Assembly (NCBI GenBank): GCA_938084845.1
Contig: CALKEB010000023.1
Coordinates: forward strand, 1-64,000
Reading direction: 5' to 3'
Source: an uncultured Polaribacter sp.
GTDB lineage: Bacteria > Bacteroidota > Bacteroidia > Flavobacteriales > Flavobacteriaceae
DNA length: 64,000 nt
Made by a program: the position numbers and the translations under genes. Positions 51,632 to 60,734 of this stretch are shown here, one piece after another (within the stretch, counting starts at the first letter, position 1; each line of letters opens with the position of its first letter). The notes beneath the pieces are model-generated. The model was not told the origin of the DNA, did no database searches, and saw only the letters and a program-made list of their open reading frames with translations.

Positions 51632-52696
51632 TTACTCAATTTCTTCTTTTGAGTGTTCACTGTAGGTTCTCCATTTTTCTAAACATTCACTAATATCGCC
51701 AGGAATTTCAGAATTGAACCTCAAAAATTCTCCAGTTGTTGGGTGTGTAAAGCCCAATGTTTTTGCATGCAAGGCTTGTCTAGGTAAAACTTTAAAGCAA
51801 TTTTGTACAAATTGTTTGTATTTGGTGAAAGTAGTTCCTTTTAAAATTTCATTTCCTCCATACCTTTCATCATTAAATAATGTATGACCAATATGCTTAA
51901 AATGAGCTCTTATTTGATGTGTCCTTCCAGTTTCTAATTTACATTGTACAAGAGTAACATAGGTTAAACGTTCTAAAACTTTAAAATGGGTTACTGCATG
52001 TTTTCCAAAATCATCATCAGGGAAAACAGCCATCTGTAGACGGTTTTTTAAACTACGGCCAATATTACCTTCAATTCTACCTTCATCTTCTTCTATGTTT
52101 CCCCAGACTAAGGCATAGTATAGACGCTCTGTAGTTCTATCAAAAAATTGTTTTGATAAGTGAGCCATTGCAAATTCAGTTTTTGCAACCACTAATAAAC
52201 CACTGGTGTCTTTATCTATTCTATGAACTAAACCAGGTCTTTCGTTGGAGTTGGTTGGTAAATTTTCAATGTGATGAATTAAACCATTTACTAATGTACC
52301 AGAATAATTACCATGGCCTGGATGTACTACCATACCTGCAGGTTTGTTAACCACAATTACTGTATCGTCTTCGTAAATAATATTTAAAGGAATATCTTCT
52401 GCAACCAACAAGTTCTCTGCAGGAGGATAGGCTAAAACTACACGTACAATATCTTTTGGTTTTACTTTATGGTTAGATTTTACAACGATATTGTTTACCA
52501 AAATGTTACCTGCTTTGGCAGCTTGCTGAATCTTATTTCGAGTAGCATTTTCTATAAAATTCATTAAAAATTTATCTACTCTTAATGGCTCTTGTCCATC
52601 GTTTGCAATAAATTTATGATGCTCGTACAGATCATCATTTTCTATTTCTAAGTGTTGTTGTTCTCCCAAATTTATTTTCGTATTATCTTTTTCCAT
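51632..52696 (-). CDS. rluD: RluD-family 23S rRNA pseudouridine synthase
   Basis: A 354-residue protein: an N-terminal S4 RNA-binding domain (DKFLMNFIENATRNKIQQAAKAG) followed by the pseudouridine synthase core with catalytic Asp in LVHRIDKDTSGLLVVAK. It isomerises uridines in large-subunit rRNA (probably helix 69). Its start overlaps the end of the PASTA gene by 14 bases on the same strand, so the two are cotranscribed. Specific target sites are inferred from family. Confidence 0.9.
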   Translation of the reverse strand: MEKDNTKINLGEQQHLEIENDDLYEHHKFIANDGQEPLRVDKFLMNFIENATRNKIQQAAKAGNILVNNIVVKSNHKVKPKDIVRVVLAYPPAENLLVAEDIPLNIIYEDDTVIVVNKPAGMVVHPGHGNYSGTLVNGLIHHIENLPTNSNERPGLVHRIDKDTSGLLVVAKTEFAMAHLSKQFFDRTTERLYYALVWGNIEEDEGRIEGNIGRSLKNRLQMAVFPDDDFGKHAVTHFKVLERLTYVTLVQCKLETGRTHQIRAHFKHIGHTLFNDERYGGNEILKGTTFTKYKQFVQNCFKVLPRQALHAKTLGFTHPTTGEFLRFNSEIPGDISECLEKWRTYSEHSKEEIE

Positions 52697-53237
52697 CTCC
52701 TAAAACCAATTCAATAATCGAATTTTTGGGTAATTTATCGTTTGGGTTTATAGTTTTATTTTTATGTTTTAAACCTCTTACTACATCCTTTCCAATATCT
52801 TTTACATAGGTATATGCTGTACCTACCTTAAAACCAATAGCTCTTAATTCTGAGATTGCTTGTCTTTTTGTTCTACCATTTAAATCAGGTATACTAATAT
52901 CTCTGTATTTTGATGGATTTAAGGTTAGGTATATTTTTCTTTTTTCTTTTACAAAATCTCCTTTTGCAGGGGTCTGTTCTATTACAGATTTTTTAGGGTA
53001 CAAAGGGTTGTAACTGGCACTATCTATTACTTTATAATCTAAGTTTATTTCTTTTAATTTTTTTTCAGCTTGCGTAATCGTCATTTTTTCCAAGTCTGGA
53101 ACTTGAATCTTTTGATTGTGATTTGTGGTGTTATTTAACCAGAATTTTAAGCATAAAAAAGTAACAATAAAGCCTACTATTGCAATAGCTAATTGTTTAA
53201 AAAATAACTTACTTTTAATAAACTGGAAAAAATGCAT
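52683..53237 (-). CDS. PASTA-domain membrane protein
   Basis: Starting at the ATG at 53237 (MHFFQF), about 184 residues with one membrane span (KQLAIAIVGFIVTFLCLKFW) and then two or so PASTA repeats outside (VPDLEKMTITQAEKKLKE, IPDLNGRTKRQAISELRA). PASTA domains bind peptidoglycan-type ligands in kinases and PBPs, but here no kinase or transpeptidase is attached. The frame is open nine codons further upstream without support. rluD overlaps downstream. Confidence 0.85.
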   Translation of the reverse strand: MHFFQFIKSKLFFKQLAIAIVGFIVTFLCLKFWLNNTTNHNQKIQVPDLEKMTITQAEKKLKEINLDYKVIDSASYNPLYPKKSVIEQTPAKGDFVKEKRKIYLTLNPSKYRDISIPDLNGRTKRQAISELRAIGFKVGTAYTYVKDIGKDVVRGLKHKNKTINPNDKLPKNSIIELVLGDGKR

Positions 53238-53271
53238 GGAACAACTTTGAATTATAAGATACAAATATATA

Positions 53272-53279
53272 AAATCTAA
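53272..53279 (-). promoter_or_regulatory. Promoter of PASTA-rluD unit (-7 element)
   Basis: TATATTTG on the minus strand (53279-53272), 34 bases from the favoured ATG. It lies next to the divergent ddl promoter. Confidence 0.5.
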
Positions 53280-53282
53280 ACG

Positions 53283-53314
53283 TTGCAGTTTCTATTTATA
53301 TTTTGATAAATTTG
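53283..53314 (+). promoter_or_regulatory. ddl promoter
   Basis: TTG at 53283-53285, 21 bases, TAAATTTG at 53307-53314, 18 bases before the ATG. Fits the Bacteroidetes -33/-7 pattern. Confidence 0.6.
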
Positions 53315-53332
53315 TTTAAATAATAGAATTTG

Positions 53333-54307
53333 ATGAAAAAAAATATAGCTATTATTATGGGAGGCTATTCATCTGAAACTTCCATATCAATAAAAAGCGG
53401 AAATGTTGTGTATCAGAATTTAGATCACAACAAGTATAATATTTTTAGAGTACACATTTTAAAGGACAAATGGGTATGTGTAGCAGATGATTTTACTGAA
53501 CACCAAATAAATAGAGAAGATTTTTCTGTTCATATTAAAAATCGAAGAATAACTTTTGATTGTGTTTTTAATGCTATTCATGGTCATCCAGGAGAAAATG
53601 GAATGATTTTAGCTTATCTAGAATTACTAAATATACCTCATACTTCTGCACCTTTTTATCAAATGGCACTTACTTTTAATAAGAGAGATGCCTTAAGTGT
53701 TGTTAAAGATTATGGGATAAAAACGGCCACTTCTATTTATTTAAACCAAGGTGATCCTATAGATACAAAAACTATTGTTGAAAAAGTGGGGTTGCCTTGT
53801 TTTATAAAACCAAATAATGCTGGTTCTAGTTATGGTATTTCCAAAGCATATACAAAAGAAGAAATAGAAGTGGGTATAGAAAAAGCCTACAAAGAAGATA
53901 ATGCCTTATTAATCGAATCCTTTTTAGATGGAGTAGAGGTGTCTGTAGGGGTTTTAAATTATAAAAATACGTTGACAGTATTGCCCATAACCGAGATAGT
54001 TTCTGAAAATGATTTTTTTGATTACGAGGCAAAATATGAAGGAAAATCTCAAGAAATTACACCAGCTAGAATTTCAAAAGAAAAACAAAATAGTGTAGAA
54101 GAAGTAGCAAAAAAAGTATATAATTGTTTGCAACTGTCTGGTTTTTCTAGAGCTGAGTATATTTTTGTGAACGATGAGCCACATTTTTTAGAAATAAATA
54201 CCGTTCCTGGTTTAACCACAGAAAGTATTTTACCACAACAAGCACAAAAAGCAGGAATTTCACTTAGACAGCTTTTTGAAAATTCGATTCAAATGGCATT
54301 AAAATAA
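53333..54307 (+). CDS. ddl: D-alanine--D-alanine ligase
   Basis: A 324-residue ATP-grasp ligase joining two D-alanines for peptidoglycan synthesis. Start ATG at 53333 (a TTG one codon upstream is in frame). Marks: GGYSSETSISIKSG, NAIHGHPGENG, CFIKPNNAGSSYGI, LIESFLDGVEVSVGVL and INTVPGLTTESILP. coaD follows after five bases and an M14 peptidase after three more, so these form one operon. Confidence 0.95.
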   Translation: MKKNIAIIMGGYSSETSISIKSGNVVYQNLDHNKYNIFRVHILKDKWVCVADDFTEHQINREDFSVHIKNRRITFDCVFNAIHGHPGENGMILAYLELLNIPHTSAPFYQMALTFNKRDALSVVKDYGIKTATSIYLNQGDPIDTKTIVEKVGLPCFIKPNNAGSSYGISKAYTKEEIEVGIEKAYKEDNALLIESFLDGVEVSVGVLNYKNTLTVLPITEIVSENDFFDYEAKYEGKSQEITPARISKEKQNSVEEVAKKVYNCLQLSGFSRAEYIFVNDEPHFLEINTVPGLTTESILPQQAQKAGISLRQLFENSIQMALK

Positions 54308-54312
54308 AAAAG

Positions 54313-54771
54313 ATGAATAAAGCAGTATTTCCAGGATCATTTGATCCTATTACATTAGGACATTTAGACATAATAGAAAGAGGTATCGATCTTTTTGATG
54401 AGTTAATTATTGCCATTGGTATTAATTCAAATAAAAAATACATGTTTTCTTTAGAAGAAAGAATTCAGTTTGTGAAAGAAACTTTTAAAGACCAACCTAA
54501 AATTAAAGTTTTAAGCTATCAGGGTTTAACAGTTAACTTTTGCAAAGCGCAAAATGCAAACTTTATTTTAAGAGGACTAAGAAATCCAGCCGATTTTGAG
54601 TTTGAAAAAGCCATTGCTCATACCAATCGAAAGTTGACAGAAATTGAAACTGTCTTTTTACTTACTTCTTCTGGTAAAAGTTATATTTCATCCTCAATAG
54701 TTAGAGATGTGATTCGTAATAATGGAGATTTTACTGGTTTAGTTCCACATACAGTTCGATTAAAAAAATAA
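54313..54771 (+). CDS. coaD: Phosphopantetheine adenylyltransferase
   Basis: A 152-residue nucleotidyltransferase of CoA synthesis. ATP-binding TxGH motif is TLGH in PGSFDPITLGHLDII; the second motif is YISSSIVRDV. It adenylates 4'-phosphopantetheine to dephospho-CoA. Gaps of five bases to ddl and three to the M14 gene show operon organisation. Confidence 0.96.
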   Translation: MNKAVFPGSFDPITLGHLDIIERGIDLFDELIIAIGINSNKKYMFSLEERIQFVKETFKDQPKIKVLSYQGLTVNFCKAQNANFILRGLRNPADFEFEKAIAHTNRKLTEIETVFLLTSSGKSYISSSIVRDVIRNNGDFTGLVPHTVRLKK

Positions 54772-54774
54772 TTT

Positions 54775-56532
54775 ATGAATAACTTTTTGTTAAGAATCCT
54801 TTTAGGTATTGTCTTATTATTTACTGTTTCTTGCAGTAACCCCTCTAAAAAAACTATAGATTTCACTACCCTTTTTGAAAAATCTCAAGGCACAGAAACC
54901 CCTGAATATAAAGATATAATTACATATTATAAAAACTTATCAGAAGCTTATAGCCAAATATCATTGTTTAGTTTTGGACAGACAGATTCTGGAGAACCCT
55001 TGCATTTAGTGGTTTATGATAAAAATGGAATTTACAATGTTGATGAAATCAAAAATTCATCAAAAAATAGAATTTTAATAAATAATGGTATTCATCCTGG
55101 AGAATCAGATGGAATCGATGCTTCAATGATGCTATTAAGAGATCTTGTCCAAAATGATTCTTTACAAAAAAAATATCAAAATTCTATTGTTTGTATAATA
55201 CCTGTATACAATGTAGGTGGTTCTTTAAACAGAAATTCTCATACCAGAGCCAATCAAAATGGGCCCTTAGAATATGGATTTAGAGGAAACGCTAGAAACT
55301 ATGATTTAAACAGAGATTTTATAAAGCAAGATACCAAAAATGCAGCAGCTTTTGCAGAAGTATTTCATTCTGTAGATCCTGATGTATTTATAGATAACCA
55401 TGTTAGTAATGGAGCAGATTATCAATACGCAATAACACATTTGTTTACACAGCACAACAAATTAGGAGGTAGTTTAGGTTCTTTTTTACAGAACAAAATG
55501 AGGCCTAGTTTAGAACAATCGTTAGCTAAAAAAGACATTATAATAACGCCTTATGTGAATGTTTGGGGCACTACTCCTGAAAATGGGTTTTCTCAGTTTT
55601 TTGACTCACCTAGATATTCTACAGGGTACACAACATTGTTTAATACTTTAGGATTAATGGTGGAAACTCATATGATAAAACCTTATAAAATTAGAGTAGA
55701 ACAAACTTATGAATTACTAGTATCTGCCTTTGATTTTACAGAAGAAAATTCTAACAAAATTAAAAGATTAAGAGCAAATATTATTTCAGAAATTTTAGCT
55801 AAAAAAACATATCCCATTCAGTTTGTAGTAGATAAAGAAAAATACAGAAATTTAAAATTTAAGGGTTATGAAGGGATGTATATAGAAAGTAAAGTTACCA
55901 ATGGCAAAAGGTTGTTTTATGACAAAAACAAGCCTTTCGAAAAAGACACTCGTTATTTTGATGAATTTAAAGTTACTAAAGAAATAGAAATTCCTAAAGC
56001 TTATATTTTACCTAAAGGATGGCATCAAGTTATTGCTAGGTTAGATAATAATCTAATTAAATATACTAGGTTTATAAAAGACACTACAATTTTAGTAACT
56101 GTAAATCACATAGCAAATTTTAAATCTAGAAATGCGCCTTATGAAGGGCATTATTTACATTATAACACTGAAGTTTTTAGCTCAATAGAAGAAGTTACCT
56201 TTAAAAAAGGTGATTTATACATACCAACACATCAAAATGGAGTTCGCTATCTGTTGGAAACATTAGAGGCTGAAGCTACAGATTCATTCTTCAATTGGAA
56301 TTTCTTTGATACTGTTTTACAAAAAAAAGAGGGGTATTCTGCTTATGTTTTTGAAGATGTTGCAGAACAAATTTTAAAAGACAATGAGTTTTTAAAAAAT
56401 GAATTTGAAAACAAGTTAAAAACTGATAAAGATTTTCAGAAAAACCCGAGAAAACAACTTGATTTTATTTACAAGAATTCTCCTTATTATGAAAAAGCAC
56501 ACTTGATGCTACCTGTTTTTAAAGTTTACTAA
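54775..56532 (+). CDS. M14-family zinc carboxypeptidase lipoprotein
   Basis: A 585-residue exported protein (lipobox Cys20 in LLFTVSCSN) with an M14 peptidase domain at about 40-330: His107 and Glu110 in NNGIHPGESDGID, NRDFIK as in the substrate-binding loop, DNHVSNGADYQ and the catalytic Glu in LMVETHMIKPY. Residues about 340-585 form a beta-rich C-terminal region. Substrate unknown; possibly periplasmic peptides. Confidence 0.85.
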   Translation: MNNFLLRILLGIVLLFTVSCSNPSKKTIDFTTLFEKSQGTETPEYKDIITYYKNLSEAYSQISLFSFGQTDSGEPLHLVVYDKNGIYNVDEIKNSSKNRILINNGIHPGESDGIDASMMLLRDLVQNDSLQKKYQNSIVCIIPVYNVGGSLNRNSHTRANQNGPLEYGFRGNARNYDLNRDFIKQDTKNAAAFAEVFHSVDPDVFIDNHVSNGADYQYAITHLFTQHNKLGGSLGSFLQNKMRPSLEQSLAKKDIIITPYVNVWGTTPENGFSQFFDSPRYSTGYTTLFNTLGLMVETHMIKPYKIRVEQTYELLVSAFDFTEENSNKIKRLRANIISEILAKKTYPIQFVVDKEKYRNLKFKGYEGMYIESKVTNGKRLFYDKNKPFEKDTRYFDEFKVTKEIEIPKAYILPKGWHQVIARLDNNLIKYTRFIKDTTILVTVNHIANFKSRNAPYEGHYLHYNTEVFSSIEEVTFKKGDLYIPTHQNGVRYLLETLEAEATDSFFNWNFFDTVLQKKEGYSAYVFEDVAEQILKDNEFLKNEFENKLKTDKDFQKNPRKQLDFIYKNSPYYEKAHLMLPVFKVY

Positions 56533-56561
56533 AACATTATTTATAGTATTGTTGAACTTCT

Positions 56562-58223
56562 TTAAAAATTATAATCGCTCAATGGTTTTGTAAACTTTTC
56601 TGGATTTGCAGCCAAGTGATATCTAGGATCATCAATATTCTCTTCAATCACATCTTTAAAAATAGGTGAAGCTTTATAAAGTAAAACCTTACAATCTTCA
56701 CTTAGATGTTTAAGAATAATTTGTTTATTGGCTGCTTGGTACTTTTCAACAAGTGCAAATATTGCTTCAATTGCAGAATGATCTGAAATTCTAGCTTCTA
56801 TAAAATCAATTTCTACCTTAATAGGGTCATTTTTTATGTCAAACTTTTCATTAAATGTAGCAATGCTTCCAAAGAATAATGGTCCCCAAATTTCGTAAAT
56901 TTTTGTTCCATCCTCTTTAAACCGCTTTCTTGCTCTAATTCTTCTTGCATTTTCCCATGCAAAAACTAATGCAGAAATAATTACACCAACAAAAACAGCA
57001 ATTGCTAAATCAAAAATCACTGTTACTGCAGATACTGTTATTAGAACAAAAGCGTCAGATTTAGGTATTTTTTTTAGTATTCTAAAGCTAGACCAAGCAA
57101 ATGTTTCAATAACCATCATAAACATTACGCCAATTAAGGCAGCTATTGGTACTTGTTCAATAAACTTATCAGTAAATAAAATAAAGGTTAAAAGCGTAAT
57201 TGCCATCATAATACCAGACAATCTTCCTCTACCACCTGCATTAATATTAATGACTGTTTGACCTATCATACCACATCCTCCTGTACCTCCAAATAAGCCA
57301 CTAACAATATTTCCTGCACCCTGTGCGATACATTCTTTGTTTCCATTTCCTCTAGTTTCTGTTAATTCATCAACTAAATTCATGGTCATCAAAGATTCAA
57401 TTAAACCTACAGAAGCTGCCAGTATTGCAAAAGGAAAAATAAAACGTAAGGTATCTAAATTAAACGGTAAATTTTGCCAAAGTTCTAAATTTGGAGTTGG
57501 AAATTCTCCTTTAAGTCCTTCACCTCCACCTTCAATAATGTAAGAACCTACAGTAGAAACTTCTAATCCAGAAAACACGACAATTAAAGTAGTAATTAAA
57601 ATAGCGGTAAGAGAAGCTGGTATTTTCTTTGTTATTTTTGGAATTACCCAAATAATTGTCATATTTAATGCAACTAGGCCTATCATGATATACAATTCCG
57701 TTCCTTGCATAAAAGTACTTACATATTCATTTACGCCCTCTTTAGATACTTGTAAAGACTTGTGAGTAAACATTTTAACTTGAGCCCAAAAAATTACGAT
57801 TGCTAAACCATTTACAAAACCCATCATTACAGGGTGTGGAATAAGACGAACAAACTTTCCAAGTTTTAAAACACCAGCAAACACTTGTATGATTCCCATT
57901 AAAATAACACAAGCTAATAAATAGAAATATCCCATATTGTCTATGGGAGTATCAAATAGCATTCCTTTAGAATGGCCTTCTGCAATCATTGCAACAAATA
58001 TAACTGCAACAGCACCAGCTGCACCAGATATTAGCCCAGGTCTTCCTCCAAAAATAGCCGTAATTAATCCTATAATAAAAGCACCTGAAAGCGCTACTAA
58101 TGGATCTATTTGAGCAACAAAAGCAAAAGCAACAACCTCAGGAATCATGGCTAGAGAAACAGTAATACCTGCCAATATATCATTCTTTGCGTTTGGTGTA
58201 ATTTTTTTTATGAAATTAGTCAT
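56562..58223 (-). CDS. SulP-family inorganic anion transporter
   Basis: A 553-residue transporter with ten or more membrane spans: VSLAMIPEVVAFAFVAQIDP near the N-terminus, GGTGGCGMIGQTVININAGGRGRLSG in the centre, and a C-terminal STAS domain (about 450-545; EIDFIEARISDHSAIEAI). SulP members carry sulfate, bicarbonate or other anions; this subgroup (with NAG-rich loops) is often tied to bicarbonate, but the substrate is not determined here. Confidence 0.9.
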   Translation of the reverse strand: MTNFIKKITPNAKNDILAGITVSLAMIPEVVAFAFVAQIDPLVALSGAFIIGLITAIFGGRPGLISGAAGAVAVIFVAMIAEGHSKGMLFDTPIDNMGYFYLLACVILMGIIQVFAGVLKLGKFVRLIPHPVMMGFVNGLAIVIFWAQVKMFTHKSLQVSKEGVNEYVSTFMQGTELYIMIGLVALNMTIIWVIPKITKKIPASLTAILITTLIVVFSGLEVSTVGSYIIEGGGEGLKGEFPTPNLELWQNLPFNLDTLRFIFPFAILAASVGLIESLMTMNLVDELTETRGNGNKECIAQGAGNIVSGLFGGTGGCGMIGQTVININAGGRGRLSGIMMAITLLTFILFTDKFIEQVPIAALIGVMFMMVIETFAWSSFRILKKIPKSDAFVLITVSAVTVIFDLAIAVFVGVIISALVFAWENARRIRARKRFKEDGTKIYEIWGPLFFGSIATFNEKFDIKNDPIKVEIDFIEARISDHSAIEAIFALVEKYQAANKQIILKHLSEDCKVLLYKASPIFKDVIEENIDDPRYHLAANPEKFTKPLSDYNF

Positions 58224-58247
58224 GAATTAAGGGCTTTTAAAAGTCGG

Positions 58248-58255
58248 CAAATATA
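58248..58255 (-). promoter_or_regulatory. SulP gene promoter (-7 element)
   Basis: TATATTTG followed by C on the minus strand (58255-58248), 24 bases upstream of the ATG: a TAnnTTTGC match. Confidence 0.5.
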
Positions 58256-58271
58256 AGATCTTTTTAGGTAT

Positions 58272-58880
58272 TTATAAGTTTTTCTTATATGTTTCATATA
58301 CCAATTTTATATTTGCGTAGGTGTTTTTATAAATGTTGTTTATATCGCTTTTTTTTATGAATGCTACTTTATCAATACCCTCTTCGGTTTGTGGAGTTAA
58401 CTCTTTTTTAAAGCTAGAATGCATTAAATACCAATGCGTTTCTTTTAATTTTAGTCCGTTATATGCATAGATGTGATACGTTGTAATTAACTTTTTTAAA
58501 ATCACTAATTTTCTAATGCCACATTCTTCTTCAACCTCTCTTATTGCTGCTGTTTTTTTTAATTCATTTTTTTCTATCCACCCTTTAGGTAAATCCCAAA
58601 TTCCATTTCTATGAATAAAAAGTACTGATCTTTCATCATTAATAACTAGACCTCCAGCTGCTTTAATTACTTTTAAATTACTAAGAAAGTGTTGCCAATC
58701 TTTTTTTAAATTTTGAGAGGTTAACAAAATTCCTTCAATAGATTCGGTTTTTAATTTACTTAAGATTGTATTGAAGTTAAGATCAGAAAATGAATAGGTT
58801 GGATAATTTTTTTCATTTTTTAATGAAGATGTGATAATTATTGGTTTATCATTTACAAAAACTTTATACATTTGCGCCAT
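58272..58880 (-). CDS. NUDIX hydrolase
   Basis: About 202 residues if started at the ATG at 58880 (MAQMYK); the second ATG at 58871 is equally possible. The Nudix box is GWIEKNELKKTAAIREVEEECGI (GX5EX7REVxEExGI), in the C-terminal half. The longer open frame to 59129 is antisense to pyrE and is not credible. Its start codon overlaps that of pyrE (both formed by CATG at 58878-58881). Substrate unknown. Confidence 0.85.
   Translation of the reverse strand: MAQMYKVFVNDKPIIITSSLKNEKNYPTYSFSDLNFNTILSKLKTESIEGILLTSQNLKKDWQHFLSNLKVIKAAGGLVINDERSVLFIHRNGIWDLPKGWIEKNELKKTAAIREVEEECGIRKLVILKKLITTYHIYAYNGLKLKETHWYLMHSSFKKELTPQTEEGIDKVAFIKKSDINNIYKNTYANIKLVYETYKKNL
58867..58874 (+). promoter_or_regulatory. 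pyrE promoter (-7 element) at the start codon
   Basis: TACATTTG followed by CGCC and ATG at 58879, four bases away, with a TTG at 58841-58843 23 bases upstream. It lies inside the first codons of the NUDIX gene on the other strand. Same geometry as at blh. Confidence 0.5.
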
Positions 58881-59520
58881 GGTTATGAACAAAGATACTT
58901 CAAAAAAAACAGCAGCGCTTTTGTTACAAATAAAAGCGATAAAGCTAAACCCCCAAGAGCCTTTTAATTGGGCCTCTGGTTGGAAATCACCAATATATTG
59001 TGATAATAGAATAACATTATCATATCCGCCAGTTAGGGTTTTTCTTAAAGAAGAAATTGCAAAAATAGTAGAATTAGAATATGGTAAACCAGACGTTATT
59101 GCTGGTGTTGCAACTGGTGCAATAGCCATTGGAATTTTAGTCGCACAAGAGCTGGGTGTTCCTTTTGTGTATGTTAGACCAGAGCCAAAAAAGCACGGTA
59201 GAAAAAATCAAATAGAAGGTCATTTAGAGGGGGGGCAGAATGTAGTTGTTATTGAAGATTTAATAAGTACAGGTAATAGTAGTCTAAATGCTGTTGCTGC
59301 TTTAAAAGAAGCTGGGGCAGTAGTAAAAGGAATGGTCGCTATATTTTCTTACGGCTTTGATATTGCAACTAAGAATTTTGAAGACAAAAATATAAACCTA
59401 AAAACATTAAGTAATTACGATAACCTTTTAGAGCATTCATTGGATAGTAATTACATTTCTCAAAAAGAATTAAAGACACTTCAAGAATGGAGAAATAATC
59501 CTAGTGAGTGGAATCAATAA
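58879..59520 (+). CDS. pyrE: Orotate phosphoribosyltransferase
   Basis: A 213-residue OPRTase starting at 58879 (MVMNKDTSKK, matching the common MxxNKxT opening; the second Met at 58885 is possible). FNWASGWKSPIYCDNR, GVATGAIAIG and the PRPP motif VIEDLISTGNSS are diagnostic. It makes OMP from orotate and PRPP in pyrimidine synthesis. A SRPBCC gene follows 9 bases downstream. A longer frame to 58831 runs into promoter DNA and is not used. Confidence 0.93.
   Translation: MVMNKDTSKKTAALLLQIKAIKLNPQEPFNWASGWKSPIYCDNRITLSYPPVRVFLKEEIAKIVELEYGKPDVIAGVATGAIAIGILVAQELGVPFVYVRPEPKKHGRKNQIEGHLEGGQNVVVIEDLISTGNSSLNAVAALKEAGAVVKGMVAIFSYGFDIATKNFEDKNINLKTLSNYDNLLEHSLDSNYISQKELKTLQEWRNNPSEWNQ
58890..58897 (-). 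promoter_or_regulatory. NUDIX gene promoter (-7 element)
   Basis: TATCTTTG on the minus strand (58897-58890), nine bases before the ATG at 58880 and inside the first codons of pyrE. Each gene of the pair thus carries its promoter within the other. Confidence 0.45.
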
Positions 59521-59529
59521 AAGATACAA

Positions 59530-59919
59530 ATGAATATTAAAGGAAATAAAATTACCGTACAAAAAACTCAAGAGGAAACATTTAATTTTTTATCTGAATT
59601 AAAAAATTTTGAGCAACTTATGCCAGACTCTATTCAAAAATTTGAAGTTGATGGAGATTCTTTTGTTTTTGGTTTAAAAGGAATGCCAGAAATACGATTA
59701 GTTCTTAAAGATAAAACTCCTTTTTCTAAAGTTGTTTTAGGTGCCGCTAGTAGTAAATTATCTTTTCAATTAGTTGCAGATATTGCTGCTTTAACAGACG
59801 CTTCTAGTGAAGTAGAAATTGTATTTGATGGTGAATTTAACAAAATGATGGAAATGATGGTTAAAAAACCATTAACTAGTTTTATAGAAACATTAACGGC
59901 TAATCTGAGTAAAGTTTAA
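59530..59919 (+). CDS. SRPBCC-fold protein
   Basis: A 129-residue protein with the START/Bet v1-like pattern: an N-terminal strand with KITVQKTQEETFNFLSEL, NFEQLMPDSIQKFEV, and a long C-terminal helix (KKPLTSFIETLTANL). It may bind a hydrophobic ligand. It is nine bases after pyrE and ends overlapping the birA tail by four bases on the other strand. Function unknown. Confidence 0.8.
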   Translation: MNIKGNKITVQKTQEETFNFLSELKNFEQLMPDSIQKFEVDGDSFVFGLKGMPEIRLVLKDKTPFSKVVLGAASSKLSFQLVADIAALTDASSEVEIVFDGEFNKMMEMMVKKPLTSFIETLTANLSKV

Positions 59920-60647
59920 GCAAAGGAAATTTCTTTAATTTGAAATTTTTTAATGGTTTTATTTTCGAGTTCAATCTTTAGTTTTCCAGTTTTAGAAACT
60001 CCAACAATTTTACCCATAAATAAAACATTATCAGCGGTTTTAAACATGCTAGGAATGTTTTTTTTATAGAGTACATTTAAATATTCTTGTTCTAATTTAA
60101 GAAATTTATCAGTAGTTAATGCTTGTGTTCTTTTTTTTAAAACGCTAATAATTTCATTTAAAAGTTGGTCTAAATCATACAATTTACCAGTTATTTTTTT
60201 TAAAGAACTTATGTTTTTAAACTGCATTGGAAAAATGTCTTGATTCACATTTAAACCAATACCGAGTATTGTTTGGTTAATTTTGGCATCAGCGATTTTA
60301 TTTTCTATTAAAATTCCACAAATTTTTTGATTAGCTGACATAATGTCGTTTGGCCATTTAATAAAAATATTTGTGTTTAAATGTTTTTTAATTACATCAA
60401 AAACGGCAAGACAAACAGCAAAATTTAAATATTTTTGATTCAAAACTAGAAGTTCAAAATCTTTAATAAACACACTAAATGTTAAGTTTTTATTCGGTTC
60501 AGAAATCCAACTACTCTCTCTTTGGCCACGTCCTTTAGTTTGTGATTTGGTAACCACTATAGTGTAGTTTTCCAGATTAGATTTCTTAGCCATTTCCTTT
60601 AAAAAAGTACTGGTAGAATCAATGGCATTAAGTTTGATTAAATTCAA
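59916..60647 (-). CDS. birA: Biotin--[acetyl-CoA-carboxylase] ligase
   Basis: A 243-residue biotin protein ligase without the N-terminal HTH repressor domain: IDSTSTFLKE, KGRGQRESSWISEPNKNL, IKWPNDIM and GIGLNVNQ mark the catalytic domain. It attaches biotin to carboxylase carrier proteins through biotinyl-AMP. Lacking the DNA-binding domain, it is a class I enzyme that should not repress biotin genes. It is divergent from rsfS. Confidence 0.93.
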   Translation of the reverse strand: MNLIKLNAIDSTSTFLKEMAKKSNLENYTIVVTKSQTKGRGQRESSWISEPNKNLTFSVFIKDFELLVLNQKYLNFAVCLAVFDVIKKHLNTNIFIKWPNDIMSANQKICGILIENKIADAKINQTILGIGLNVNQDIFPMQFKNISSLKKITGKLYDLDQLLNEIISVLKKRTQALTTDKFLKLEQEYLNVLYKKNIPSMFKTADNVLFMGKIVGVSKTGKLKIELENKTIKKFQIKEISFA

Positions 60648-60704
60648 TTGTTAAATATTGTATAAACAAGTTCAATATTACACAAAATAGTCGCAAAAAA
60701 ATAA

Positions 60705-60712
60705 TAACTTTG
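60705..60712 (+). promoter_or_regulatory. rsfS-ftsH operon promoter (-7 element)
   Basis: TAACTTTG followed by CC, 22 bases before the rsfS start: TAnnTTTGC match. No convincing upstream TTG. Confidence 0.5.
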
Positions 60713-60734
60713 CCTTAATTTATAAAATACATTA

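Noticed and set aside
58881..59129. Longer NUDIX start antisense through pyrE
   Set aside because: The extension is the reverse of conserved pyrE codons; the Nudix fold is complete from the ATG at 58880.
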